64,000 nucleotides of DNA, taken from the NCBI GenBank assembly GCA_014651175.1, contig BMWJ01000016.1, positions 1-64,000 of the forward strand, given 5' to 3'. Below, piece by piece: positions 42,684 to 50,773 of this stretch. The notes under the pieces were generated by a model that made no database searches, had not been told where the DNA came from, and worked only from the letters and a program-made list of their open reading frames with translations. Positions within the stretch are counted from its first letter, which is position 1, and each line of letters starts with the position of its first letter. The translations under genes were made by a program, and so were the position numbers. This stretch comes from Streptomyces clavifer (GTDB lineage: Bacteria > Actinomycetota > Actinomycetes > Streptomycetales > Streptomycetaceae).

Positions 42684-43613
42684 GTGAATCTGGCCCGCCT
42701 CGACCTCAACCTCGTCGTCGCTCTGCGTGCCCTGCTGGAGGAGCGCAACGTCACGCGCGCCGGGGAGCGCGTCGGGCTCAGTCAGCCCGCGATGAGCGCT
42801 TCCCTCGCCCGGCTGCGCCGCCACTTCGGCGACGATCTGCTCGCCCGTGTCGGCGGACACTACGAACTCACCGCCCTCGGCCAAGTTCTCCTGCATCGCA
42901 CTGCCACCGCCTACGAAGTGGTGGAACGCCTCTTCGCCAGTCAGGCCGACTTCGATCCGGGCAGCGAGAAGCGCGAGTTCAAACTGGTGGCGTCCGACTA
43001 CGCGGTCGCCGTGTTCGGGGCCGAACTCGCCCGGGTGGTCCACGAGGAGGCGCCCGGCATCCGGCTGCGCTTCGTCCAGACCCCGCCCACCGTGGTCGAC
43101 GACACGGCCACGCTGCTGAGCACCACCGACGGTCTGCTCATGCCGCACGGCGTCATCAGTGACTTCCCCGCCACCGACCTCTACGAGGACAGCTGGGTCT
43201 TCCTCGTCTCGGACGACCACCCGAGCGTCGAGGACCGGCTCACCCTCAACGATCTGGGACGGTTGCCGTGGGTCACCTACCAGCGGACCTACGACGCCCC
43301 CGCCGTGCGCCAGCTCGGCATGCTCGGCATCGAGCCACGCGTGGAAGTCTCCGTCGACAGCTTTCAACTGCTGCCGCTGCTGGTGGCGGGCACTCGGCGC
43401 GTCGCCCTGATCCAGGCCCGTCTCGCGCGGCTCCTCGCACCGCTCGCAGCCGTGCACGTGGTGCAGCCGCCCTACGAAGCGGTCCCGCTGCGGGAGGCGA
43501 TGTGGTGGCACCCGGTGCACACGCACGACGCGGCCCACATCTGGCTGCGTGAAACGACTGCCCGCGTAGGCAGGCGCATGGCCGACGTGGCCGAGGCGCC
43601 GACCGCAGACTGA
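42684..43613 (+). CDS. LysR-family transcriptional regulator (NodD/FdeR-like)
   Basis: The protein has 309 residues from GTG 42684 (AGGGGA upstream). The N-terminal HTH begins VNLARLDLNLVVALRALLEE and continues RAGERVGLSQPAMSASLARL. The NodD-like opening LDLNLVVALRALLEERNVT is typical for regulators that answer aromatic or flavonoid inducers. The effector domain follows (about 90-300; EFKLVASDYAVAVFGAELAR). It is divergent from the nine-gene aromatic operon, the usual arrangement for a LysR activator of the neighbouring operon. Confidence 0.9.
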   Translation: MNLARLDLNLVVALRALLEERNVTRAGERVGLSQPAMSASLARLRRHFGDDLLARVGGHYELTALGQVLLHRTATAYEVVERLFASQADFDPGSEKREFKLVASDYAVAVFGAELARVVHEEAPGIRLRFVQTPPTVVDDTATLLSTTDGLLMPHGVISDFPATDLYEDSWVFLVSDDHPSVEDRLTLNDLGRLPWVTYQRTYDAPAVRQLGMLGIEPRVEVSVDSFQLLPLLVAGTRRVALIQARLARLLAPLAAVHVVQPPYEAVPLREAMWWHPVHTHDAAHIWLRETTARVGRRMADVAEAPTAD

Positions 43614-43676
43614 TGAGTGTGCGTCCCGACGGCCAGAAGTGAGACCTGGCGGGGAAACATCGCGCCATCCACGGCT

Positions 43677-43692
43677 TGGATCGACGTCATCC
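43677..43692. promoter_or_regulatory. Candidate LysR-type element and 9-bp direct repeat before the MFS gene
   Basis: TGGAT-CGACG-TCATCC (43677-43692) has the same TGGAT-N5-TCATCC layout as the element at 42619-42634. In addition CTTGGATCG occurs twice, at 43675-43683 and 43697-43705, 22 bases (two helical turns) apart. This intergenic stretch (43614-43839) otherwise holds no gene. Confidence 0.45.
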
Positions 43693-43839
43693 GAAACTTG
43701 GATCGCGTGAGGGGTGGGCAGTGCAGCGTCCGGACCGCATAGTCATGGCACGTCACGCGCCCATGCGCCGCGATCTCCGACAGCCGGACTCGCACGCTTC
43801 ATGGCGCGACCTTCCCGCCTCGCATCCTGGAGTACCGCC

Positions 43840-45087
43840 ATGCCGGTTTCTGCTGACCCGCCTGTCAGTGAGCGCGATGACCACCCGGCTGTGGCGGGCA
43901 GGCTGCCGGCTGCTCTGCTGATGGCCGGCAGTTGTCTGCCCATCCTCGGCGCTGTGCTGCTTGCTCCGGTTCTGCCTCGCATGCAGGACCACTTCGAGGG
44001 TGTACCGGGTAACGCGGCTTTGGTCCCCCTGGTGCTGACGATCCCGGCGCTGTCACTGGCTCTCCTTGCCCCGTTCGCGGGTGTCATCGTCGATCGACTC
44101 GGCCGTAAACGCTTGTTGGTCGTGGCGACGATCCTGTACACGTTGTTCGGAACAGTGCCGCTGTGGCTGGACTCCCTGCCCGGCATCGTGGTCAGCCGCG
44201 TGCTGCTGGGGATCGCTGAAGCGGCCATCATGACCTGTTGCACCACCCTGATCGGTGACTACTACACCGGCAAGGTCCGTGACCGCTATTTCGCCCTCCA
44301 GACGATGTGCGCGTCGGCATCCGCCACCGTCTTCTTCGTATGCGGAGGTGCTCTCGGGGCGGTCAGCTGGCGTGCACCCTTCTGGCTGTACGCGGTGGGT
44401 CTGCTGCTTGCCCCCGTCATGGCCCGGGTGCTGCCGGCACCGGCGCCCAGTGCGAAGCGTGTTGCAGGGGAGGAGCCCGTCGAGGCCGAGCGTCGGCCCT
44501 TTCCCGTGCGCCGGATGGCCGGCCTGTGTCTGCTGACGGTGTTCGGTGCGGTTGTCTTTTACGCCGTCCCTGTGGAGATGTCCTACCTCCTCGACGACTT
44601 GGGTGTGGAGTCCACCGGCGTCATCGGAGGGGTTACGGCGATCGCCGGCGCCGCCACCGTTGTCGGCTCGATCGTCTTCACCCGGCTCACCGACCGGCCG
44701 CGACGTCGACTGCCGGCACTCTTCTTGTTGTGTGCCGCCGGCTTCCTTGTCATGGGAACCGCCGAAAGTCTCCCCGTGTTGATTGCGGGCGCCGTGTTGA
44801 ACTGCGTCGGGACAGGGCTGCTTCTGCCCTCGCTGCTGACGCTGGCGATGTCCCGGCTCGACTTCGCCGACCGAGGGCGCGGTACCGGACTGTGGACGGC
44901 GGCGTTCTTTCTCGGTGAGTTCGTCTGCCCACTGGTCCTCCTGGGAGGCAAGGAAGTTCTGGGCGACCTGGCATCAGCTGTCGGGCTACTCGGACTGGTC
45001 ACCCTGCTGGTCTCGGCCGCACTGCTGCCCTTGACGCGCCGTACAAGGCAGCGGGAGCTGCATCACCATGCTCCTGAACAGCCCTGA
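43840..45087 (+). CDS. Major facilitator superfamily transporter
   Basis: The protein has 415 residues from ATG 43840 (TGGAG upstream); longer in-frame starts lack a ribosome site. Twelve helices are predicted with the A-motif-like loop GVIVDRLGRKRLLVVATILY between helices 2 and 3 and a long central loop. It is a drug/aromatic-acid type MFS protein, for uptake or efflux of a substrate or intermediate of the adjacent pathway. Its third-position GC is visibly lower than that of the flanking genes. Confidence 0.85.
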   Translation: MPVSADPPVSERDDHPAVAGRLPAALLMAGSCLPILGAVLLAPVLPRMQDHFEGVPGNAALVPLVLTIPALSLALLAPFAGVIVDRLGRKRLLVVATILYTLFGTVPLWLDSLPGIVVSRVLLGIAEAAIMTCCTTLIGDYYTGKVRDRYFALQTMCASASATVFFVCGGALGAVSWRAPFWLYAVGLLLAPVMARVLPAPAPSAKRVAGEEPVEAERRPFPVRRMAGLCLLTVFGAVVFYAVPVEMSYLLDDLGVESTGVIGGVTAIAGAATVVGSIVFTRLTDRPRRRLPALFLLCAAGFLVMGTAESLPVLIAGAVLNCVGTGLLLPSLLTLAMSRLDFADRGRGTGLWTAAFFLGEFVCPLVLLGGKEVLGDLASAVGLLGLVTLLVSAALLPLTRRTRQRELHHHAPEQP

Positions 45088-45097
45088 CCGATCCAGG

Positions 45098-46135
45098 TCA
45101 CCGCGCCGGCACGGCCAGGGTCGACCGGCGCACGACCAGTTCCGGCTGCAGTACGACGTGGGCGTGTTCGTGGTCGGCGCCGCGGGTCGTCTCCTCGACG
45201 AGCAGGCGGCCGGCCTGCCGGCCCATCGCCACGGCGGGCCGGCGCACCGAGGTGAGCGGGACGACGGCGGACGCGGCGAATTCGATGTCGTCGTAGCCGA
45301 CCACCGCGAGGTCCTCCGGCACCTTCAGCCCGGCTTCGTACAGCGCCTGGAGTACGCCCAGGGCAAGCAGGTCGTTGGCGCAGAAAACGGCGGAAGGGCG
45401 GTGGGTGAGCCCGAGAATGCGGTGCCCGGCGTCCTTACCCGCGCCCACGGTCAGGTCCGCACAGGCGAGCTCCCTCAGGGCTGTGAGCTGGAGTCCGGCC
45501 TGGGTGACGGCGTTGACTGCTCCCCTGCGGCGGTCCCGTACCTGCTGGAGGTCCGGACCGCTGACATAGGCGATGGAGCGATGCCCTTGGTCGATCAAGT
45601 GGCGTACCGCGGCGTACCCACCCGTCACATCGTCGATGCCGACGGAGCAGGCGCCGGGCTGGGGGCCGTGCTGGTCGGCGATGACGAAGGGAACAGTACT
45701 CCGCCGGAAGGCAGCCACTGTGCGCCCGACGGCCTCTCCGGAGGTCAGCACGGCACCTCGGATCCGGTGCGAGGTGATCAGGGAGAGATGGCGCGTCTCC
45801 TCTTCGGGGTCGCGGGTGCCGGTGCAGAGCATCACACCGAGGTCGGCCTCGCGGGCGGCCTGTTCCACGCCCATGGCCAGGGCGGTGAAGAACGGGTGAG
45901 CCAGATCTGGCACGAGCACTGCGAGGACACGGGCCGCCCATCCATGCAGTTGCCGGGCTCCTTCTGTCCTTACGTACCCCAACGAGTCGATTACTGCCAG
46001 TACGCGGGTCCGGGTGGGCCCAGCGACGAGTTCCGGGCGGTTGAGCACGTTGGAAACGGTGCCGAGGGAGACGTCGGCCTCCCGCGCGACATCCTTTATG
46101 CCCACTCTGCGGCGTGCGGCATTCTCATGGTTCAT
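45098..46135 (-). CDS. LacI-family transcriptional regulator (first of two)
   Basis: The protein has 345 residues from ATG 46135. The N-terminal LacI HTH is VGIKDVAREADVSLGTVSNV with hinge helix LGYVRTEGARQLHG. The C-terminal sugar-sensing domain contains VIADQHGPQPGACSVGIDDV and VVGYDDIEFAASAVVPLTSV. It should repress a sugar operon and be released by a sugar ligand. It converges with the MFS gene with only 10 bases between the stops, and follows the second LacI gene on the same strand. Confidence 0.9.
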   Translation of the reverse strand: MNHENAARRRVGIKDVAREADVSLGTVSNVLNRPELVAGPTRTRVLAVIDSLGYVRTEGARQLHGWAARVLAVLVPDLAHPFFTALAMGVEQAAREADLGVMLCTGTRDPEEETRHLSLITSHRIRGAVLTSGEAVGRTVAAFRRSTVPFVIADQHGPQPGACSVGIDDVTGGYAAVRHLIDQGHRSIAYVSGPDLQQVRDRRRGAVNAVTQAGLQLTALRELACADLTVGAGKDAGHRILGLTHRPSAVFCANDLLALGVLQALYEAGLKVPEDLAVVGYDDIEFAASAVVPLTSVRRPAVAMGRQAGRLLVEETTRGADHEHAHVVLQPELVVRRSTLAVPAR

Positions 46136-46207
46136 CAGAGCCCCCTGTATGAGCCTTGGTTCCAGACACGTCGGGGAGCACACGGCAGGCCCGCTTCCAT
46201 ACGCGGT

Positions 46208-47257
46208 CTAACTGCCGCTCAGGGCGGCTGTGCTGCCCCGTACCACCAGTCGCGGTGTCATGGAGGTCTGCATGGCCCTGTCGCGTCGGCCCTCCACGCG
46301 CTCGATCAGCATGCGCGCGGCGGAAGAGCCCATGGTGTGCCCGGCCTGGTCGACACTGGTCAGCTGGACGGTGGCGAGCGCGGCGAGGGCGGTGTTGTTG
46401 TAGCCGACGAGCGAAAGGTCTTCCGGGATACGCAGCCCGAGTTCGTGGGCCGCCCGATAGATGCCCAGAGCGGCCACGTCGGCGCCGGCCATGACGGCGG
46501 TCGGCCGTCGCTCGTCCGTCAGCAGGGTCATGCCCGCCTTGAAGCCTCCTTCGTCGGAGTACGCGGCGTGATGGACCTGCACGCGCTCGGCGAGGCCGTG
46601 GCGTTCCATGGCAGAGCGGTAGCCGGCGGTCAGGACGACCTCGGGGGTGCGCTTCCACTGATTGGCCTTGGTGCCGGGGGCGGACACAAGGGCGATGTCC
46701 CGATGGCCGAGCGCCACCAGGTGATCCACCACCAGTCCCGCGCCCGTGTCGTCGGCGTCGACCACCGAGTCATGAGCGTCGGTGCCGTCGTGGTGGCCGA
46801 TGACGACGGTCGGGGTGGCCGCCGCCGTCGCCAGTACTTCTGCGCGCGAGGTCCCCGGAGCAATGAGAATCAGGCCGTCCATCTGACGGTCGACCATGGA
46901 ACGAATGGTCTTCGCCTGTTCATCCGGGTCGAAGCCGGCCGCGCCGATCAGTACCGTGTACTCGCTGGTACGGAGCTCCTCCTGGATGCCGTCGAGGATG
47001 TCCGCGAAGAAGGCGTTGCGGACGTTGTCCAGGAGCACACCGATCGTGTATGTCCGTCCCCGCATCCCGCGGGCCGCCGCCTGCGGCCGGTAGTCCAGCT
47101 CGGCGATGGCAGTCCGCACCTTCTCCTGCATGCCCGGGCTCACGCCGTAGGCGTTGCGCAACACCTTGGACACCGCGGCGACGGACACGCCCGCATGCCG
47201 CGCGACGTCGGTGATGGTCACACGCTTGTTCTGCTTCGGTGTGGCGGACCCGCCCAT
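46208..47257 (-). CDS. LacI-family transcriptional regulator (second, next to the rhamnosidase operon)
   Basis: The protein has 349 residues from ATG 47257 (GGAG at good spacing; GTG 47266 is the alternative). HTH: VTITDVARHAGVSVAAVSKV; hinge LDYRPQAAARGMRG. Sensor domain: HHDGTDAHDSVVDADDTGAG ... SLVGYNNTALAALATVQLTS. It is divergent from the sugar transport/rhamnosidase operon, so it is the best candidate repressor of that operon. The GTGTAACG elements at 47287-47422 in the shared promoter region are likely targets. Confidence 0.9.
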   Translation of the reverse strand: MGGSATPKQNKRVTITDVARHAGVSVAAVSKVLRNAYGVSPGMQEKVRTAIAELDYRPQAAARGMRGRTYTIGVLLDNVRNAFFADILDGIQEELRTSEYTVLIGAAGFDPDEQAKTIRSMVDRQMDGLILIAPGTSRAEVLATAAATPTVVIGHHDGTDAHDSVVDADDTGAGLVVDHLVALGHRDIALVSAPGTKANQWKRTPEVVLTAGYRSAMERHGLAERVQVHHAAYSDEGGFKAGMTLLTDERRPTAVMAGADVAALGIYRAAHELGLRIPEDLSLVGYNNTALAALATVQLTSVDQAGHTMGSSAARMLIERVEGRRDRAMQTSMTPRLVVRGSTAALSGS

Positions 47258-47286
47258 CGTCAGCACTCCGGATCTTCTAGGCGTCG

Positions 47287-47422
47287 GTGTAACGGTCTAC
47301 ATAATGACGCCTGGATGACGACAAGGCTACTGTCCCGTGCCTCAGTGTTACAGCTCCGTGTCTTGACGGATCCATCGGTGCGGTGCAGGGTGTTGCTCAC
47401 TTCGTGGTGGAGAACGTTACAC
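47287..47422. promoter_or_regulatory. Candidate LacI operators in the lacI/rhamnosidase-operon divergent promoter
   Basis: GTGTAACG (47287-47294, near the regulator) and its exact complement CGTTACAC (47415-47422, near the operon) face each other 120 bases apart. GTGTTACAG at 47345-47353 is a third related element. Two facing sites with a middle one fit repression of both divergent promoters, possibly with DNA looping. Confidence 0.5.
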
Positions 47423-47511
47423 ACAGCCTTCTGCGCGGTCGGACCCGTCTACCTTCCTCAGCGCCGCTCGCCGTTCCTCGCCCCTCTCTCAAAGACCTCC
47501 GGGAGTCTTCC

Positions 47512-48828
47512 GTGTCCCTTCGCATGCCCCGCGTTCGTCGTGCGCGTCTGAGCTTGTTCACGGCCGGCACCGCCTCGCTGGCGCTGCTCACCAGCGCCTG
47601 TGGCGGTAGCGGCGCCGGATCCTCGGCCGCGCCCAAGGAGTTCAGCTACCTGAGCGTCACCGAGAACACGACCGTCAAGACCGCCCTGACCACCATGTCC
47701 AAGGGTGCGTGCAAGTCGGCGAACGACGCGCTGCCGCTGAAGGTGGAGACCGTCCCGCAGGCGAGCCTGGACCAGAAGCTGCAACTGCTGGCCGGCCAGG
47801 ACGCGCTGCCGGTGCAGTTCGCTGCGGGCAACGCTCCAGCGTTGACACAGCAGTTGGAGAAGTCGGGCAAGGTCGCCGACCTGGAGAAGGAGCTCAAGTC
47901 TCTCGGCGTCCTCGACCAGCTGGAGCCTGCCGCCGTCTCCACGATCAAGGCGCTGTACGGCGGCAAGGTCGAGGTGCTGCCGTACGAATACAACATCGAG
48001 GGCATCTTCTACAACAAGAAGCTCTTCCAGGAGAACGGCATAGCCGTGCCGGGCACCTGGGACGAGCTGGTGGCCGGCGCGGCGAAGCTGGACGCCAAGG
48101 ACGTTCAGCCCTTCTCCGCCTCCGGCCAGCAAGGGTGGCCCATCACCCGCCTGGTGAGCACCTACCTGTACCGCAGTCTGGGACCCGACGCCCTCCAGAA
48201 GGTGGCCGACGGCAAGGCGAAGCTGACCGACCCCGAGTACGTGAAGGCGGCCGAGGAGATCGCCGCCCTAGGCAAGGAGGGCTACTTCGGCAAGGGCGTC
48301 GGATCCATCGACTACGACACCGCCATGAACCAGTTCCTCAACGGCAAGGCCGCCATGTTCTACATGGGCAGCTGGGCACTGGCGAACATCTCCGACGCGA
48401 AGCAGAACAAGGTCGGCGCGGAGAACGTCGGCTTCATGCCCTTCCCGGCAGTCGCCGGTGGCGAGGGCTCCGTCGACCAGTACCCCTCCAACGTCGGTCT
48501 CGGCATCACCCTGGGTGCGAAGTCCTTCGACAAGAAGACCGGCGAGTGGGTGTCCTGTATCGCCAAGAACTACGGCAGCACGGCCCTCAAGGACCATGGC
48601 TCAATATCGGGCTTCAAGGTAAACACCGAGGTGAAGGACGCCAACGAGGTCACCGCGCAGGTCCGCGACACCATCGGCGCCTCGAAGCAGAACGTGCTGT
48701 GGTTCGAGGCCCTGTTCAGCACCAAGGCCACCACGGTCAGCCAGACCAACGCCGCCGGCCTGGTCGGCGGCAGCATGAGCCCCGAGCAGTTCATGAAGAC
48801 CGTCCAGGACGCGCTGGCCGCCCAGTGA
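47512..48828 (+). CDS. Sugar ABC transporter solute-binding lipoprotein (rhamnosidase operon)
   Basis: The protein has 438 residues from GTG 47512 (GGGAG 6 bases upstream). The signal peptide has a basic N-region (SLRMPRVRRARLSLFTAGTA) and ends in SLALLTSAC-GG as a lipobox with Thr at -3. The family 1 solute-binding fold follows (VLPYEYNIEGIFYNKKLFQE, NGKAAMFYMGSWALANIS). It binds an oligosaccharide or glycoside outside the cell for the two following permeases. It is the first gene of the operon controlled by the LacI protein encoded divergently. Confidence 0.92.
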   Translation: MSLRMPRVRRARLSLFTAGTASLALLTSACGGSGAGSSAAPKEFSYLSVTENTTVKTALTTMSKGACKSANDALPLKVETVPQASLDQKLQLLAGQDALPVQFAAGNAPALTQQLEKSGKVADLEKELKSLGVLDQLEPAAVSTIKALYGGKVEVLPYEYNIEGIFYNKKLFQENGIAVPGTWDELVAGAAKLDAKDVQPFSASGQQGWPITRLVSTYLYRSLGPDALQKVADGKAKLTDPEYVKAAEEIAALGKEGYFGKGVGSIDYDTAMNQFLNGKAAMFYMGSWALANISDAKQNKVGAENVGFMPFPAVAGGEGSVDQYPSNVGLGITLGAKSFDKKTGEWVSCIAKNYGSTALKDHGSISGFKVNTEVKDANEVTAQVRDTIGASKQNVLWFEALFSTKATTVSQTNAAGLVGGSMSPEQFMKTVQDALAAQ

Positions 48829-48928
48829 TCAACCGGGGGCGGTCCATCGGCCTCCTCGCGCCGTACGCGTGGGCCGCCCCCGGTTCCGTTCCGACAAGTC
48901 TTCAACGGAAACGAAGTGGACACCATCC

Positions 48929-49813
48929 ATGCACCGCGTACTCGGTGACCGCAGGGCCATCGCGATCCTCCTCGGTCCCGCCCTTCTGGTCTATTCATTG
49001 ATCATGCTGGTCCCGATCGTGTGGTCGCTCGGGTATTCCTTCACCAAGGGCAACACCATCGACGGCTTCTCCGGAAACGGGGCCGCCAACTTCTCCCGCC
49101 TGTTCGATGACCCGGCCGTCCGTGACGCCCTGTGGTTCACTCTCAAATACGCCGCCATCGTCACGGTAGGACAGGTCGTCGCCGGCTATCTGCTGGCACT
49201 GCTCTACGTGTTCTTCCTCAAGAAGTCCTCCGCGCTCATCCGAACCCTGGCCTTCTTTCCCGTCGTGCTGCCCACCGTCGCCGTGGGCCTGCTCTTCCAG
49301 AAGTTTTTCCAGGTCGCCCCGCAGACAGGCCCGGTCAATTCGCTCCTCAACGCGGTCGGGCTTGATTCCATCGATTTCTTCGGCAGCGCGGGAAGCGCAT
49401 TCTGGGTGCTGATCGTCATGGACATCTGGCGATCCATGGGCTTCTACGCCGTGCTGCTCTTCGCCGGCCTGGTGGACATCCCCGACGAGGTCCTCGAATC
49501 GGCCCGCCTTGACGGCGCCTCGGGGCTCCGGCTGATCCGCCACATCGTGCTCCCGCTGTCCCTGCCGGTGCTGATGTCGTCGCTCATCTTCAGCATCAAC
49601 GGCACCCTGAAGGTCTTCGACTCCGTCGTCGCCCTCACCAACGGCGGCCCCGGCAACGGCACCACCCCGTTGACCTTGTACATGTTCCAGACGTCGTTCA
49701 CCTACAGCGACTACGGCTACGGCAGCACCATCGCCCTGCTGCTGACGGTTGTGTGCCTGCTGGTGAGCCTGGTCGTCTACCGCGTCTCGCAGCGCGACAT
49801 CACGGAGGGCTGA
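48929..49813 (+). CDS. Sugar ABC transporter permease (MalF type)
   Basis: The protein has 294 residues from ATG 48929. Six helices, starting AIAILLGPALLVYSLIMLVP; EAA loop ESARLDGASGLRLIRHIVLP; conserved C-terminal segment NGGPGNGTTPLTLYMFQTSF typical of the family. It lies between the binding-protein gene and the second permease (4-base gap). Confidence 0.92.
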   Translation: MHRVLGDRRAIAILLGPALLVYSLIMLVPIVWSLGYSFTKGNTIDGFSGNGAANFSRLFDDPAVRDALWFTLKYAAIVTVGQVVAGYLLALLYVFFLKKSSALIRTLAFFPVVLPTVAVGLLFQKFFQVAPQTGPVNSLLNAVGLDSIDFFGSAGSAFWVLIVMDIWRSMGFYAVLLFAGLVDIPDEVLESARLDGASGLRLIRHIVLPLSLPVLMSSLIFSINGTLKVFDSVVALTNGGPGNGTTPLTLYMFQTSFTYSDYGYGSTIALLLTVVCLLVSLVVYRVSQRDITEG

Positions 49814-49817
49814 ACAC

Positions 49818-50726
49818 ATGGCCATCGACACACCTGTGAAGACCTCCGCAGGCCGCTGGAGCCGAGGGCCGTCCGGGAACACCGGGCCGAGCCGCAGGGC
49901 CCGGGCGCCGCGGCGCCTGTGGGTAAAGATCGTCGTCACCCTGCTGCTGGTCGTCGAGATCTACCCGCTGATCTGGATGTTCCTGACCTCCCTGAAGTCC
50001 AACGACGACTACCTGAACAACTCCACCTGGAGCCTGCCCACGACCTGGGAATGGGGCAACTACTCCGAGGCATGGACCACCGGCCACCTGGGTCTCTACG
50101 TCCAGAACAGCCTGCTCGCCGTCCTGCCCGCGCTGGCACTCATGCTGCTCCTGGGCACGGCCGCGGGATTCGCCCTGCAGATCATGGTGTGGAAGGGCCG
50201 CAGCCTCACCCTTCTCGTCTTCCTGGCGGGCATGATGGTCCCCCCGCAGATGATCCTCCTGCCGCTGTTCACGGTGTACTTCCAGGCAGGTCTGTCCGGC
50301 ACCCTGTGGCCGCTGATCCTCACCTACACCGGCACCGGCCTGCCACTGACCGTCTTCATGATGGCCACGTACTACCGCACCGTCCCCCGCGAACTCTTCG
50401 AGGCCGCCACCATCGACGGCGCCGGCATCCTGCGCGCCTTCTGGACCATCAGCGTGCCCCTGGTCCGCAACGCCCTGCTCACGGTCGGCCTGGTGCAGTT
50501 CTTCTTCATCTGGAACGACCTGCTCATCGCGCTGACCTTCACCAACAACCAGGACCTCCGGACCATCCAGGTCGGTCTGCTCAACTTCACCGGAGACTTC
50601 GGCGCCACGCAGTACGGGCCGCTGTTCGCCGCGATCTGCATCAACGTGTTCGGCACCCTCCTGATCTATCTCTTCCTCAACCAGAAGGTCATGAAGGGCC
50701 TCACCTCGGGAGCGGTCAAGGGCTGA
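49818..50726 (+). CDS. Sugar ABC transporter permease (MalG type)
   Basis: The 302-residue protein has an ATG four bases after the preceding stop. A basic N-terminus of about 35 residues precedes six helices (VKIVVTLLLVVEIYPLIWMF first). The EAA loop is EAATIDGAGILRAFWTISVP and the C-terminus ends FLNQKVMKGLTSGAVKG. It forms the channel with the previous protein; the ATPase must be supplied from elsewhere. Confidence 0.92.
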   Translation: MAIDTPVKTSAGRWSRGPSGNTGPSRRARAPRRLWVKIVVTLLLVVEIYPLIWMFLTSLKSNDDYLNNSTWSLPTTWEWGNYSEAWTTGHLGLYVQNSLLAVLPALALMLLLGTAAGFALQIMVWKGRSLTLLVFLAGMMVPPQMILLPLFTVYFQAGLSGTLWPLILTYTGTGLPLTVFMMATYYRTVPRELFEAATIDGAGILRAFWTISVPLVRNALLTVGLVQFFFIWNDLLIALTFTNNQDLRTIQVGLLNFTGDFGATQYGPLFAAICINVFGTLLIYLFLNQKVMKGLTSGAVKG

Positions 50727-50773
50727 GCCACGCCCGCGACCCCCGCTCCCGTGTACGTGACGAAAGGCTTTCC

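Noticed and set aside
45068-47551. An 827-codon plus-strand frame
   Set aside because: Antisense to both LacI genes, whose HTH and sensor domains are complete. No domain is visible in it.
50092-50773. Long upstream extension of the rhamnosidase frame (open from 49919)
   Set aside because: The extension overlaps the MalG-type permease in another frame and has no GH78 similarity. TTG 50774 has a ribosome site and gives the normal length.
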